A stretch of 64,000 nucleotides of DNA from Brevundimonas fluminis (GTDB lineage: Bacteria; Pseudomonadota; Alphaproteobacteria; Caulobacterales; Caulobacteraceae). The position numbers were made by a program, and so were the translations under genes. Shown piece by piece: positions 54,555-64,000 of this stretch. The notes under the pieces are model-generated. The model did not search any database. It was not told where the DNA came from and worked only from the letters and a program-made list of their open reading frames with translations. The first letter of the stretch is position 1; each line of letters opens with the position of its first letter. The stretch lies in assembly GCF_003934285.1 (NCBI RefSeq), contig NZ_RQWJ01000004.1:372001-436000 (forward strand), read 5' to 3'.

Positions 54555-54569
54555 CGGCACGATCCTCGC
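54555..54569 (+). promoter_or_regulatory. Sigma-54 promoter of flgI
   Basis: CGGCACG, four bases, then TCGC match the -24/-12 consensus TGGCACG-N4-TTGC at all GG and GC positions with exact spacing (two mismatches). The -12 GC ends 38 bases before the flgI ATG, leaving a leader of about 25 bases. A sigma-54 promoter is expected here by analogy with Caulobacter class III flagellar genes. Confidence 0.65.
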
Positions 54570-54607
54570 AAGGGGATGAGCGACCGCACTCCGGGAGTTC
54601 GCCGCGC

Positions 54608-55711
54608 ATGCAGAATCTGCTCACCGCCCTCGCCGTCTCGGGCCTCGTGACCCTGGCCTCGACGCCGGCCCTGGCCCAGTCGCGGATCAAGGACATCGTC
54701 TCGATCGAGGGCGTGCGCTCCAACCAGCTGGTCGGATACGGCCTGGTGGTCGGGCTGAACGGCACGGGCGACAACCTCCGCAACTGCCCCCTGACGCGAC
54801 AGTCCCTGGACAGCATGATGGAGCGGCAGGGCGTCAACATCCGCGGCGCCCAGGCCAACACCAAGAACGTGGCCGCCGTCATGGTCACCGCCGAGCTGCC
54901 GCCGTTCGCCGCGCCGGGCTCGCGCATCGACGTCTCGGTCTCGACCCTGTGCGACGCCAAGAGCCTGCAGGGCGGCACGGTGGTGGTCACCACGCTGCAG
55001 GGCTGGGACGGTCAGGTCTATGCGGTGGCGCAGGGCTCGATCCAGACCGGCGCGGTCTCGGCCTCGGGCGCCTCGGGCTCTTCGGTCACGCGCGGCGTGC
55101 CGACGGCCGGCCGCATCGCCTCGGGCGCCGTGGTCGAGCGTGAGACGGGCTTCGACCTGAACGGTCAGGACGCGGTGCGCCTGACCCTGCGCAACCCGGA
55201 CTTCACCACCGCCCAGCGCGTCGCCGGCGCGGTCAATCAGATGTTCCCGAACACGGCCTGGGCCGAAAACGGCACGGTGGTCGTCCTGCGCCCGCCGGCC
55301 GGCTACGGCACGGCCAACTTCCTCAGCCGCGTCGAAAACCTGTCGGTCGCGGTCGACGCCCCGGCCAAGGTCATCATCGACGAGGTCAACGGCGTCATCG
55401 TCATGGGCGAGAGCGTGCGCGTCTCCACCGTCGCCATCGCCCACGGCAACCTGACGGTCTCGGTGCAGGAAAACCCGCGGGTCAGCCAGCCCGAACCCTT
55501 CAGCGACGGCGAGACCGTGGTCGTGCCCCAGTCGGACGTGACGGTCGAGGAGGATCGCGGGACCCAGATCCGCATGGTCGACGGCGGCGCCTCCCTGTCC
55601 AGCCTCGTGGCCGGCCTGAACGCGCTGGGCGTCTCGCCGCGCGACCTGATCTCCATCCTGCAGGCCATCAAGGCCGCCGGCGCCCTCCAGGCCGACATCG
55701 AGGTGATGTGA
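54608..55711 (+). CDS. flgI: Flagellar P-ring protein FlgI
   Basis: A 367-residue P-ring subunit with Sec signal (residues 1-22, cleavage after PALAQ). It shows SRIKDIVSIEGVRSNQLVGYGLVVGLNGTGDN, the start shared by all FlgI, then an LVVTTLQGWDGQVYAVAQGS-like segment, VVERETGFDL and a C-terminal DLISILQAIKAAGALQADIEVM. It builds the ring around the rod in the peptidoglycan. First gene of flgI-cheL-flbY. Its stop overlaps the next start. Confidence 0.97.
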   Translation: MQNLLTALAVSGLVTLASTPALAQSRIKDIVSIEGVRSNQLVGYGLVVGLNGTGDNLRNCPLTRQSLDSMMERQGVNIRGAQANTKNVAAVMVTAELPPFAAPGSRIDVSVSTLCDAKSLQGGTVVVTTLQGWDGQVYAVAQGSIQTGAVSASGASGSSVTRGVPTAGRIASGAVVERETGFDLNGQDAVRLTLRNPDFTTAQRVAGAVNQMFPNTAWAENGTVVVLRPPAGYGTANFLSRVENLSVAVDAPAKVIIDEVNGVIVMGESVRVSTVAIAHGNLTVSVQENPRVSQPEPFSDGETVVVPQSDVTVEEDRGTQIRMVDGGASLSSLVAGLNALGVSPRDLISILQAIKAAGALQADIEVM

Positions 55712-56010
55712 TGAGCGATCCTCTCGTGGTCTCCCCCGACCTGCTGCGCTCCGCCGCGCCGCCGCGCGTCGTTCCCGACCGCATCAAGCAGACCGCCGAA
55801 GCGTTCGAGGCCTCCTTCATCGCCCAGATGCTGCGGCCGATGTTCGAAGGCGTTTCGACCGAGGCGCCGTTCGGCGGCGGCGAGGCGGAGGCCACGTGGC
55901 GCGGTTTCCTGCTCGACGAAATGGGCAAGCAGGTCGCCCGCGCCGGCGGCGTCGGTCTGGCCGACCACGTCATGGCCCAGATGATCCAGATGCAGGAGAT
56001 GCAGGCATGA
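55708..56010 (+). CDS. cheL: Rod-binding protein, FlgJ N-terminal domain type (CheL)
   Basis: A 100-residue protein equal to the rod-binding domain of FlgJ, without the muramidase domain: IKQTAEAFEASFIAQMLRPMFEGVSTEAPFGGGEAEATWRGFLLDEMGKQVARAGGVGLADHV. In Caulobacter this gene is called cheL and follows flgI. It helps rod assembly, with peptidoglycan cleavage supplied separately. Overlaps flgI (ATGA-type) and flbY (ATGA). Confidence 0.9.
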   Translation: MMSDPLVVSPDLLRSAAPPRVVPDRIKQTAEAFEASFIAQMLRPMFEGVSTEAPFGGGEAEATWRGFLLDEMGKQVARAGGVGLADHVMAQMIQMQEMQA

Positions 56011-56447
56011 GCGCCGACCCGCAGACCGCCGCCTTCCACGTCCGTCGCCTGATCGACCTGACCCGCCGCCTGACGGGGCGGCTGGAGACCGAAACGGAGG
56101 CGTTCCGCGAGCACCGCGCGCGGGACCTGCTGGCCGGGCAGGCCGAGACGCAGGAGATGGCCAACGTCTATCGCCGCGAGTCCGCCCAGCTGAAGGCCCG
56201 ACCCGACGTGCTGAAGGCGGCCACCGTCGCCGACCGGATGGAGCTGGTCCACGCGACCGAGCTGTTCGAGGTCGCCCTGTCGGCCCACTCGCGCGTCGTC
56301 GAGGCCGCCCGCACCGTTTCGGAAGGACTGGTCCGCACCATCGCCGCCGAGGTGGCCGCGCAGCGGGGCAATCCGTCTGCCTACGGCGCGGCGGGACACG
56401 CCAACGCCCCCAACGCGACCGCCGTCGCCCTCAACCGCACGGCCTAG
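56007..56447 (+). CDS. flbY: Flagellar protein FlbY
   Basis: A 146-residue helical protein third in the flgI-cheL-flbY operon, starting inside the cheL stop (ATGA). Residues 8-50 (AFHVRRLIDLTRRLTGRLETETEAFREHRARDLLAG) and 60-120 form long helices like the FlgN-type export chaperones. This suggests a flagellar chaperone or export role, while its name comes from its position in Caulobacter. Its stop shares CTAG with the convergent ABC-F gene. Confidence 0.85.
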   Translation: MSADPQTAAFHVRRLIDLTRRLTGRLETETEAFREHRARDLLAGQAETQEMANVYRRESAQLKARPDVLKAATVADRMELVHATELFEVALSAHSRVVEAARTVSEGLVRTIAAEVAAQRGNPSAYGAAGHANAPNATAVALNRTA

Positions 56448-58054
56448 AGGGCGACCTCCCGCTCCACGCCGACGGCGTCGAGGAAGTCACGGTCGTGGCT
56501 GACCACCACCAGCGCGCCGTCGTAGGCGGCCAGCGCCGCCTCCACCGCCTCGATCGACTCCAGATCGAGGTGATTAGTCGGCTCGTCCAGCACGAGCAGC
56601 TGCGGCGGCGCCGCGCCCGTCATGACGCAGGCCAGGGCGGCGCGAAGCCGCTCGCCACCCGACAGCGTGCCGACCGTCCGCTGCGCGACGACGTTGCGGA
56701 ACAGGAAGCGGGCCAACGCCGCCTGGGCGTCGTTGGTCGAGCCTTCCGGATTCAGCCGCCGCCACGCCTCCAGCAGGGTCTCGTCGGGCTTCAGGATCGC
56801 CGCCTCCTGATCCAGCAGGGCGGCCTCGACCGGACGTGAGACCGTACCCGCCGTCGGGATGAGCTGGCCGGCGACGATCCGCAGCAGCGTCGTCTTTCCC
56901 GCGCCGTTCGGCCCGGTCACCGCCACGCGCTCCGGCCCCGTGATCCGCAGGGAGGTCGGGTGCAGCACGCGCCGCCCGCCCGGCGCGTCCCATGTCGCCT
57001 CCGTCAGCTCCAGCACGGTGCGGCCCGCGGCCAGACCCGTCGACGGCATGGGAATCGACAACGCCCGCACCCGCTCAACCCGCTCGCGAGCCTCGGTCAG
57101 GTCGGCTTCCGCCCGGGCCGTCTTCCGCTCGGCCAGTCGGCGTTCGGCGCCGCCGGAGTTCTCGGCCCGCTCGGCCATCATGCCCAGCACGATCTTCGGC
57201 GCGGAGCCGCTGGCCGCGAACGCTCGTCCCGCACGGTCGCGGCGCGCCTTCTTCTCGACCGCGCGTCGGGCCTCGCGCGTCGCCGCGTCGACCGCGCGTT
57301 CCGCGACGTCCAGGCTCCGCACGGCCGCCGCCCGTTCCGCGTCGCGGCGCGCGACGTAGGCGTCCCAACCGCCGCCGAACATGCGGGCGCCCAGACTGGA
57401 GAGCTCGAGGATCCGGTCCATCCGCCGCAGCAGGGTCCGGTCGTGGCTGACCACGACGGCCCCGCCCTTCCAGCGATTCAGCAACTCCGCGATGGCGGCG
57501 CGCCCGTCGGCGTCGAGATGATTGGTCGGCTCGTCCAGGACCAGCAGCTCCGGCTCGGCCAGCAGGAGCGCCGCCAGCCTCACCCGCGTCCGCTCCCCGC
57601 CGCTCAGCGTCCCGGCCCGCCGGGCGGGCGACAGGTCCGTCAGTCCGACGTCCGCCAATGCGACGCCGAGACGGGTCTCCAGCGTCCAGTCCGCCAGCGC
57701 CAGATCGTCCTCGCTCCCCTGCCCCACGGTGATCCGCGCGATCCGGGCCAGCGCCGCGGCGCAGCCCAGCAGGTCCGCCACGGTCTCGCCGGGTCTGGGG
57801 TCGTCGCGCTGGGGCAGCCAGCCGACCCGCGCGGCCCGCGACACGGCGCCGTCGACGGGATCGGCCAGACCGGCGATCAGGCGCAGCAGCGTGGTCTTGC
57901 CCACGCCGTTGCGGCCGACCACTCCGGTCCGCTCGCGCCCGAAGGCGAGCGTCAGATTGTCGAAGAGGCTCCGGCCGTCAGGCGTGCGGGCGGCGACGCC
58001 GGCGAGCGTCACGAGCGCGGACGCGGACGGGTTGTGGGCGGACGGAGAGGACAT
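56444..58054 (-). CDS. ABC-F family ATPase
   Basis: A 536-residue soluble protein with two ABC domains and no membrane part. The first Walker A is GRNGVGKTTLLRL with TLSGGERTRVRLA signature and VLDEPTNHLD. A linker of about 80 residues rich in Arg/Ala/Glu follows. The second ABC has GPNGAGKTTLLRIVAG, TLSGGERLRAAL and VLDEPTNHLDLESIEAVEAAL. ABC-F proteins act on ribosomes. The subfamily is not certain. Start ATG 58054 is chosen over TTG 58072. A micro-ORF overlaps its 5' end in another frame. Confidence 0.93.
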   Translation of the reverse strand: MSSPSAHNPSASALVTLAGVAARTPDGRSLFDNLTLAFGRERTGVVGRNGVGKTTLLRLIAGLADPVDGAVSRAARVGWLPQRDDPRPGETVADLLGCAAALARIARITVGQGSEDDLALADWTLETRLGVALADVGLTDLSPARRAGTLSGGERTRVRLAALLLAEPELLVLDEPTNHLDADGRAAIAELLNRWKGGAVVVSHDRTLLRRMDRILELSSLGARMFGGGWDAYVARRDAERAAAVRSLDVAERAVDAATREARRAVEKKARRDRAGRAFAASGSAPKIVLGMMAERAENSGGAERRLAERKTARAEADLTEARERVERVRALSIPMPSTGLAAGRTVLELTEATWDAPGGRRVLHPTSLRITGPERVAVTGPNGAGKTTLLRIVAGQLIPTAGTVSRPVEAALLDQEAAILKPDETLLEAWRRLNPEGSTNDAQAALARFLFRNVVAQRTVGTLSGGERLRAALACVMTGAAPPQLLVLDEPTNHLDLESIEAVEAALAAYDGALVVVSHDRDFLDAVGVEREVAL

Positions 58055-58112
58055 GGGCGCAGACCAGGGCAAGCAGGGAAAGGGCGAAACCGATTTCCAG
58101 CGCGCTGATCAT
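57978..58112 (-). CDS. 44-residue putative micropeptide overlapping the ABC-F start
   Basis: ATG 58112 opens a frame reading MISALEIGFALSLLALVCAH (a membrane-type helix) followed by an arginine-rich tail, ending at 57978 inside the ABC-F gene in another frame. GGGAG lies about 13 bases upstream. It resembles the ORF at 59820-59939 in order and composition: MI-x-x-x-EI start, one helix, and a P-x-P-x-x-VRAR tail with five or more arginines. The arginine-rich part could partly reflect GC bias. Confidence 0.35.
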   Translation of the reverse strand: MISALEIGFALSLLALVCAHVLSVRPQPVRVRARDARRRRRPHA

Positions 58113-58216
58113 GACCGTGGGCACTCCCGTTGAACGTCGAGGGGCAGACTGCCCTCGGGACCGGGCCGAAACAAGGCCCGACGGCGCCGCATTAACGGTG
58201 ATCGTTGGCAGGAGTC

Positions 58217-58232
58217 TTCACCGATCGGTGAA
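58217..58232. promoter_or_regulatory. Perfect 16-bp palindrome before the EAL gene
   Basis: TTCACCGA and TCGGTGAA abut as a 16-bp perfect palindrome, ending 11 bases before the ATG at 58244. This size and position suit a dimeric repressor. GGAG at 58211-58214 is adjacent. The protein binding it is unknown. Confidence 0.5.
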
Positions 58233-58243
58233 ATCCTGACCTC

Positions 58244-58576
58244 ATGCAGACCAGGTCTCGCCTCCTCGGCCTCGCCTTCGCCTCGGCCGACGCCCTGATC
58301 GAAATCGCCGGAGACGGAACCGTCGCGTTCTGCGCGGGCGCGGGTCCGGACTCCGACGACCTGTCCGGCTGGCGCGGCAAGCCGCCGACGGACCTGGTGA
58401 GGGCCGCGAGCCGCACGGAGCTGAATGCGGCGCTCCATGATCTGCGCCCCGGACTCCGGTCGACCCCCGTCTCGCTGCTCTTCAGCTGCGCGGACGGTCG
58501 GGTCCGGCGCGCCACCCTGCGCGCCTTCCGCCTTCCCGATCTCGCTCCCCTCCTGCGCCGTCACCTGGGAGGGTGA
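58244..58576 (+). CDS. N-terminal part of the EAL-domain gene, ending at a frameshift stop
   Basis: A 110-residue frame, MQTRSRLLGLAFASADALIE onward, with the pattern of a PAS-like sensor domain (strand-helix-strand, IEIAGDGTVAFC). It ends HLGG then TGA at 58574-58576. The next base frame continues without any break as GEPFALELPEVPPLASP, the N-terminus expected for the downstream EAL protein. So this is probably the first part of one gene of about 520 residues that is split by a single extra base or by a programmed +1 shift at GGG_TGA. Confidence 0.7.
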   Translation: MQTRSRLLGLAFASADALIEIAGDGTVAFCAGAGPDSDDLSGWRGKPPTDLVRAASRTELNAALHDLRPGLRSTPVSLLFSCADGRVRRATLRAFRLPDLAPLLRRHLGG

Positions 58577-59813
58577 GCCCTTCGCCCTCGAGCTCCCCGA
58601 AGTCCCGCCTCTCGCCTCGCCCGCCGGCTTCCTCGACCGGGCCCGCGAAGTCCTCGAGGCGCCCGGACGCGGCCACCCCGTCGACCTGGCGTTCGTGGAC
58701 GTGCCGGGACTGGGCGAGGCCGGGCGATCGGTCACCGAGCGGGTGGAGGCGACCCTGCAGACCGCCTCTCTGGACGGCCGCTCGGCCGCGCGCCTCGCGC
58801 CCGACCGCTTCGCCCTTCTTCGGGGGGACGTCGCGCAGGATCTTTCGGAGGCCGTCAAGGCCGCGGCCGCCGCCGCCGCCGAAGGCTGCGAGTTGGAGCC
58901 CCGCGTCGCCCGGGTCTCGCTCTCGCCCGGCGCCGCGCCCGTGAACGCCCTCCGCGCCCTGCGCTTCACCATCGAGTCCTGCCTGAAGGACGGCGGCGCG
59001 TTCGATCCGGAACAGACTTTCGGCGCTCATCTGAATCAGACCCTGCGCGACGCCGACAGGTTTTCCGAGATGGTCCGGACCCGCGAGTTCGAGCTTCACT
59101 GGCAGCCGATCGTCGACCTCTCGACCCGCGCCGTCCATCATTTCGAGGCCCTGGCCCGCTTCGGCGCCGTCGGCGGGCCGGCGCCCATCATACGCATGGC
59201 GGAAGAACTGGGGCTGGTGGAGGCCTTCGATCTCGCGGTCGCGGAGAAGGCGCTGGGACGCCTGCGTCGGCCCGGAGGCGGGACGCTCGAGGTCGCCGTC
59301 AACGCCTCGGCCGCCTCGCTGGCCGGCGACGCCTATGTGAACGGGCTGCTGCGGATGACCCAGGCGGATCCCTCGCTGCGCCGCCGCCTGATGGTGGAAG
59401 TCACCGAGACGGCCGCGCTGGCCGATCTCGAAGCCGCGAACACGCGGCTGTCCTGGCTGCGGGCGGCCGGCGTCCGCGTCTGCATCGACGACTTCGGCGC
59501 CGGGGCCGCATCCTTCGACTGGCTGGGCCGCCTCAAGGTCGACATGGTCAAGATCGACGGCGGGTTCGTGAAACGGCTCGAGACGGACTCGCGCGCCTCC
59601 ACGCTGATCGCCCACCTCGCCGCCCTGTGCGCCTCGCTGAAGGTCGATGTGGTGGCCGAGATGATCGAAACCGAAGAGACGGCCGTGATGCTCCAGGACC
59701 TCGGCGTCCGCTTCGGGCAGGGCTGGCTATTCGGCCGCGCCGAGGCGGAACCGACGCTCCGGCTGCGCGAACCCCGTCTCAAACGCGTGGGCGCCGTCGA
59801 AGCCTGGGGCTGA
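58425..59813 (+). CDS. EAL-domain cyclic-di-GMP phosphodiesterase (degenerate GGDEF-EAL)
   Basis: A 462-residue frame from ATG 58425, overlapping the previous frame; a natural product would be the fusion with 58244-58576. Residues about 70-190 look like a degenerate GGDEF domain. EAL starts near 222: ELHWQPIVDL, HFEALARFG, VAVNASAAS, MVEVTETAAL, CIDDFGAGAASFDWLGRLKVDMVKIDG, VAEMIETEE and GQGWLFG. All the metal ligands, the DDFG loop and the catalytic Lys are present, so phosphodiesterase activity is plausible. It is next to the flagellar cluster. Confidence 0.85.
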   Translation: MRRSMICAPDSGRPPSRCSSAARTVGSGAPPCAPSAFPISLPSCAVTWEGEPFALELPEVPPLASPAGFLDRAREVLEAPGRGHPVDLAFVDVPGLGEAGRSVTERVEATLQTASLDGRSAARLAPDRFALLRGDVAQDLSEAVKAAAAAAAEGCELEPRVARVSLSPGAAPVNALRALRFTIESCLKDGGAFDPEQTFGAHLNQTLRDADRFSEMVRTREFELHWQPIVDLSTRAVHHFEALARFGAVGGPAPIIRMAEELGLVEAFDLAVAEKALGRLRRPGGGTLEVAVNASAASLAGDAYVNGLLRMTQADPSLRRRLMVEVTETAALADLEAANTRLSWLRAAGVRVCIDDFGAGAASFDWLGRLKVDMVKIDGGFVKRLETDSRASTLIAHLAALCASLKVDVVAEMIETEETAVMLQDLGVRFGQGWLFGRAEAEPTLRLREPRLKRVGAVEAWG

Positions 59814-59819
59814 GCCGGC

Positions 59820-59939
59820 TCAGCGACGCCGGCGACGCGCGCGGACGGGCGCCGGGCGAGGCTTGGGCTGGGCCGCGATCCAGACGCCGGCCAGACCCGC
59901 GGCCGTGAGCCCCAGAGCGATTTCGACCGGTCCGATCAT
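59820..59939 (-). CDS. 39-residue putative membrane micropeptide
   Basis: A short frame from ATG 59939, with AGGA about 10 bases before it, reading MIGPVEIALGLTAAGLAGVW, then IAAQPKPRPAPVRARRRRR and stop. One hydrophobic helix followed by a Pro/Arg tail. It lies 6 bases after the EAL stop on the opposite strand, and resembles the ORF at 57978-58112. The gap would otherwise be noncoding. Confidence 0.5.
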   Translation of the reverse strand: MIGPVEIALGLTAAGLAGVWIAAQPKPRPAPVRARRRRR

Positions 59940-60063
59940 GTTCGACGCTTCCTACGCCACTTCGTGTCCTGCGAAGATGCGGACGAAGCCGGGCCCGCGC
60001 AAGGATTTTCACGCATGGTCATTTCGCCGCAACGGTGAGAGGCTGGGCCGAAGGGGAGAAAAC

Positions 60064-60492
60064 ATGCGCGTCCTGATCGCCCTCGCGATGAGCCTGACGA
60101 CCGCCGCCTGCGCCGGCCACGGCGGCGGAGGAGAGGCTTCCGGCCCGCCGGATCTCACCCCGATTCCGGGTCGGCCCCTCACCCAGACCGCCCGGCTCGT
60201 GCTCGATTGCGTCGACCAGGCGCAGACTTCGGCCGGCGTGGACATGATCGCCGACGACGGCGAGGGACGGATGATCCGGTTCACCTGCACCGGGGCCACG
60301 GCCGAAGCCCTGTTCGGGGCGCTGGCCCCCCGCAGCGCCGCCATCGGCTCCGAATGGGTCGAGGACGGCGTCGTGCACCGGTCGACGGAGCGCATGCAGG
60401 AAGACCTCTACGGCCTCGACGTCTGTCGCCGCGACGGCGCCGCCCACGTCTGCGTCTTCAACCTGAACCTCGGCGCCTTCATCGGGGAGTGA
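60064..60492 (+). CDS. Small lipoprotein of unknown function
   Basis: A 142-residue protein from the ATG at 60064 behind GGGGAGAAAAC. Residues 1-16 are a lipoprotein signal (lipobox TAAC, MRVLIALAMSLTTAAC). The mature part has four cysteines (LVLDCVDQAQ, RFTCTGATAE, LDVCRRDGAAHVCVFNL) that could form two disulfides in the periplasm. No domain is recognised. Convergent with the lipoprotein at 60516-60965. Confidence 0.8.
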   Translation: MRVLIALAMSLTTAACAGHGGGGEASGPPDLTPIPGRPLTQTARLVLDCVDQAQTSAGVDMIADDGEGRMIRFTCTGATAEALFGALAPRSAAIGSEWVEDGVVHRSTERMQEDLYGLDVCRRDGAAHVCVFNLNLGAFIGE

Positions 60493-60515
60493 GACCTCTC
60501 CGTCCGCAGGCGACG

Positions 60516-60965
60516 TCAACCTGGATCCGGAGGCGCGATCGTGACGGGCGTGGCTCCGGCCTTCATCGTCGGCGCCAGGTGGAAGCCCACCACCTTCCAT
60601 TGGGCGCCTTCCTTCATGAACATGGTGCTCACCGTCAGGACCCGGTCCGGATAGTCGTACGTCCGCACGACCTCATAGGTCGATCCGGCCGTGCCGGCGT
60701 TGGCGTGCCAGCCCACGGTCTCGCCCTCCGGCACGGGCCCCTGCGGCACCAGGGACTTGAGGAAGGGCAGCTGGGCGGCCATCTGGGCCCCGTCGACCCT
60801 TGCCGACATGCGCGCGGTCAACCGGTCGTCCTGTCCGGCGGCGAGTTCCTCAAGCAGGGCCCGCGCCTCTGCCTCGCGTTCCGGACTGGCGGTCTTCGCC
60901 GGCAAGCCGCACGCGGCCGTCGCCAGCGCCGCGCAGACGGCCGGCGGCGTGATCCATCGAACCAT
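60516..60965 (-). CDS. Lipoprotein of unknown function
   Basis: A 149-residue protein from the ATG at 60965 behind GGGGAGGG. The signal is MVRWITPPAVCAALATAAC. The mature part has a helix EREAEARALLEELAAGQDDRLTARMS and strands in ETVGWHANAGTAGSTYEVVRTYDYPDRVLTVSTMFMKEGAQWKVVGFHL, a pattern like NTF2-like secreted proteins, but this is shape-based only. It is divergent from uvrA. The two share a 212-base intergenic region. Confidence 0.75.
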   Translation of the reverse strand: MVRWITPPAVCAALATAACGLPAKTASPEREAEARALLEELAAGQDDRLTARMSARVDGAQMAAQLPFLKSLVPQGPVPEGETVGWHANAGTAGSTYEVVRTYDYPDRVLTVSTMFMKEGAQWKVVGFHLAPTMKAGATPVTIAPPDPG

Positions 60966-61082
60966 GGAGTCCCTCCCCTTCAACCGAAATCTGTCAGGTG
61001 GAGATCGCTCTGACAACCGCCGCCCGGCGCCGGCGCCCCCTGCTGCCAACCGGCGGCAGCAGGTTGGCGGACGCCGACGAAG

Positions 61083-61097
61083 GTTCCCAATATGTTC
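61083..61097. promoter_or_regulatory. LexA (SOS) box of uvrA
   Basis: GTTC-CCAATAT-GTTC matches exactly the alphaproteobacterial LexA operator GTTC-N7-GTTC. It lies 81 bases before the uvrA ATG, a usual position for SOS repression. The divergent lipoprotein gene is 118 bases the other way and may be affected. Confidence 0.88.
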
Positions 61098-61177
61098 TTG
61101 CTGAACTGGCCGAATTGATCCCCATATGACGCCGTTGCGCCGGACCCGCCTCCGGCTTCCTGGCGTTCCCGGATTCC

Positions 61178-64000
<2,823 letters not shown>

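Overview
The window reads as a GC-rich alphaproteobacterial chromosome segment of the order Caulobacterales, most likely Brevundimonas or a close relative. The support is gene content and order. There is a fliX gene divergent from flgI-cheL-flbY with dksA next door, a CBP3 chaperone-DUF177-plsX-fabH-ihfA-merR operon, a glyA-nrdR-rib-nusB-thiL operon, a double cold-shock-domain protein, an alphaproteobacterial LexA box (GTTC-N7-GTTC) before uvrA, and a K+-independent-type H+-pyrophosphatase. Genes are densely packed with many ATGA or TGATG couplings. No gene-free stretch reaches 300 bases (the longest is about 268). I saw no insertion sequence, prophage or CRISPR array.

Layout: 1-7.8 kb holds a lipoprotein methyltransferase, valine-catabolism enzymes (3-hydroxyisobutyryl-CoA hydrolase, isobutyryl-CoA dehydrogenase, 3-hydroxyisobutyrate dehydrogenase), hemB and a beta carbonic anhydrase. 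7.9-17 kb holds motB, the N-degron transferase bpt, parC, an M28 peptidase, sseA, a dicarboxylate/amino-acid symporter and an orphan amino-acid-binding lipoprotein. 17-22 kb has tRNA-Arg, tRNA-Pro and tRNA-Glu among an NDUFS4-like subunit, a DUF192 protein, a double cold-shock protein, recJ and glpX. 22-31 kb carries phaC, msrB, argC, rplM-rpsI, a PhoX-like phosphatase, heme A synthase and tRNA-Pro(GGG). 31-35 kb is the lipid operon plus bamE. 35-46 kb is hppA and the long riboflavin/one-carbon operon, then gatB. 46-54 kb has phosphoglucomutase, a TrmH-type methyltransferase, tRNA-Asn, a LOG-family enzyme, gltX, an esterase-like lipoprotein and dksA. 54-60 kb is the flagellar cluster, an ABC-F ATPase and an EAL-domain gene. 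The window ends inside uvrA.

The rib genes here cannot by themselves make riboflavin. RibD is only the reductase half, and the RibBA homologue has a cysteine-free GTP-cyclohydrolase-II-like domain (RibBX type). Pyrimidine deaminase and GTP cyclohydrolase II must therefore be encoded elsewhere. Flagellar genes lie under a good sigma-54 promoter with an FlbD/ftr-like inverted repeat upstream.

The most unusual signal is a 45-46 bp element present twice, in the leader of hemB and in the ribD-ribE gap, in the same orientation relative to the downstream gene. It has three tandem 9-mers and a closing arm, and the two copies differ by a compensatory base-pair change, which argues for a selected stem-loop. 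Other points for follow-up are an EAL gene split by a +1 frameshift at GGG_TGA with a perfect 16-bp palindrome before its start, two similar roughly 40-residue membrane micro-ORFs flanking that gene, nested inverted repeats before a small secreted protein, and several convergent gene pairs whose stop codons share or abut a palindrome (CTAG, TGATCA).
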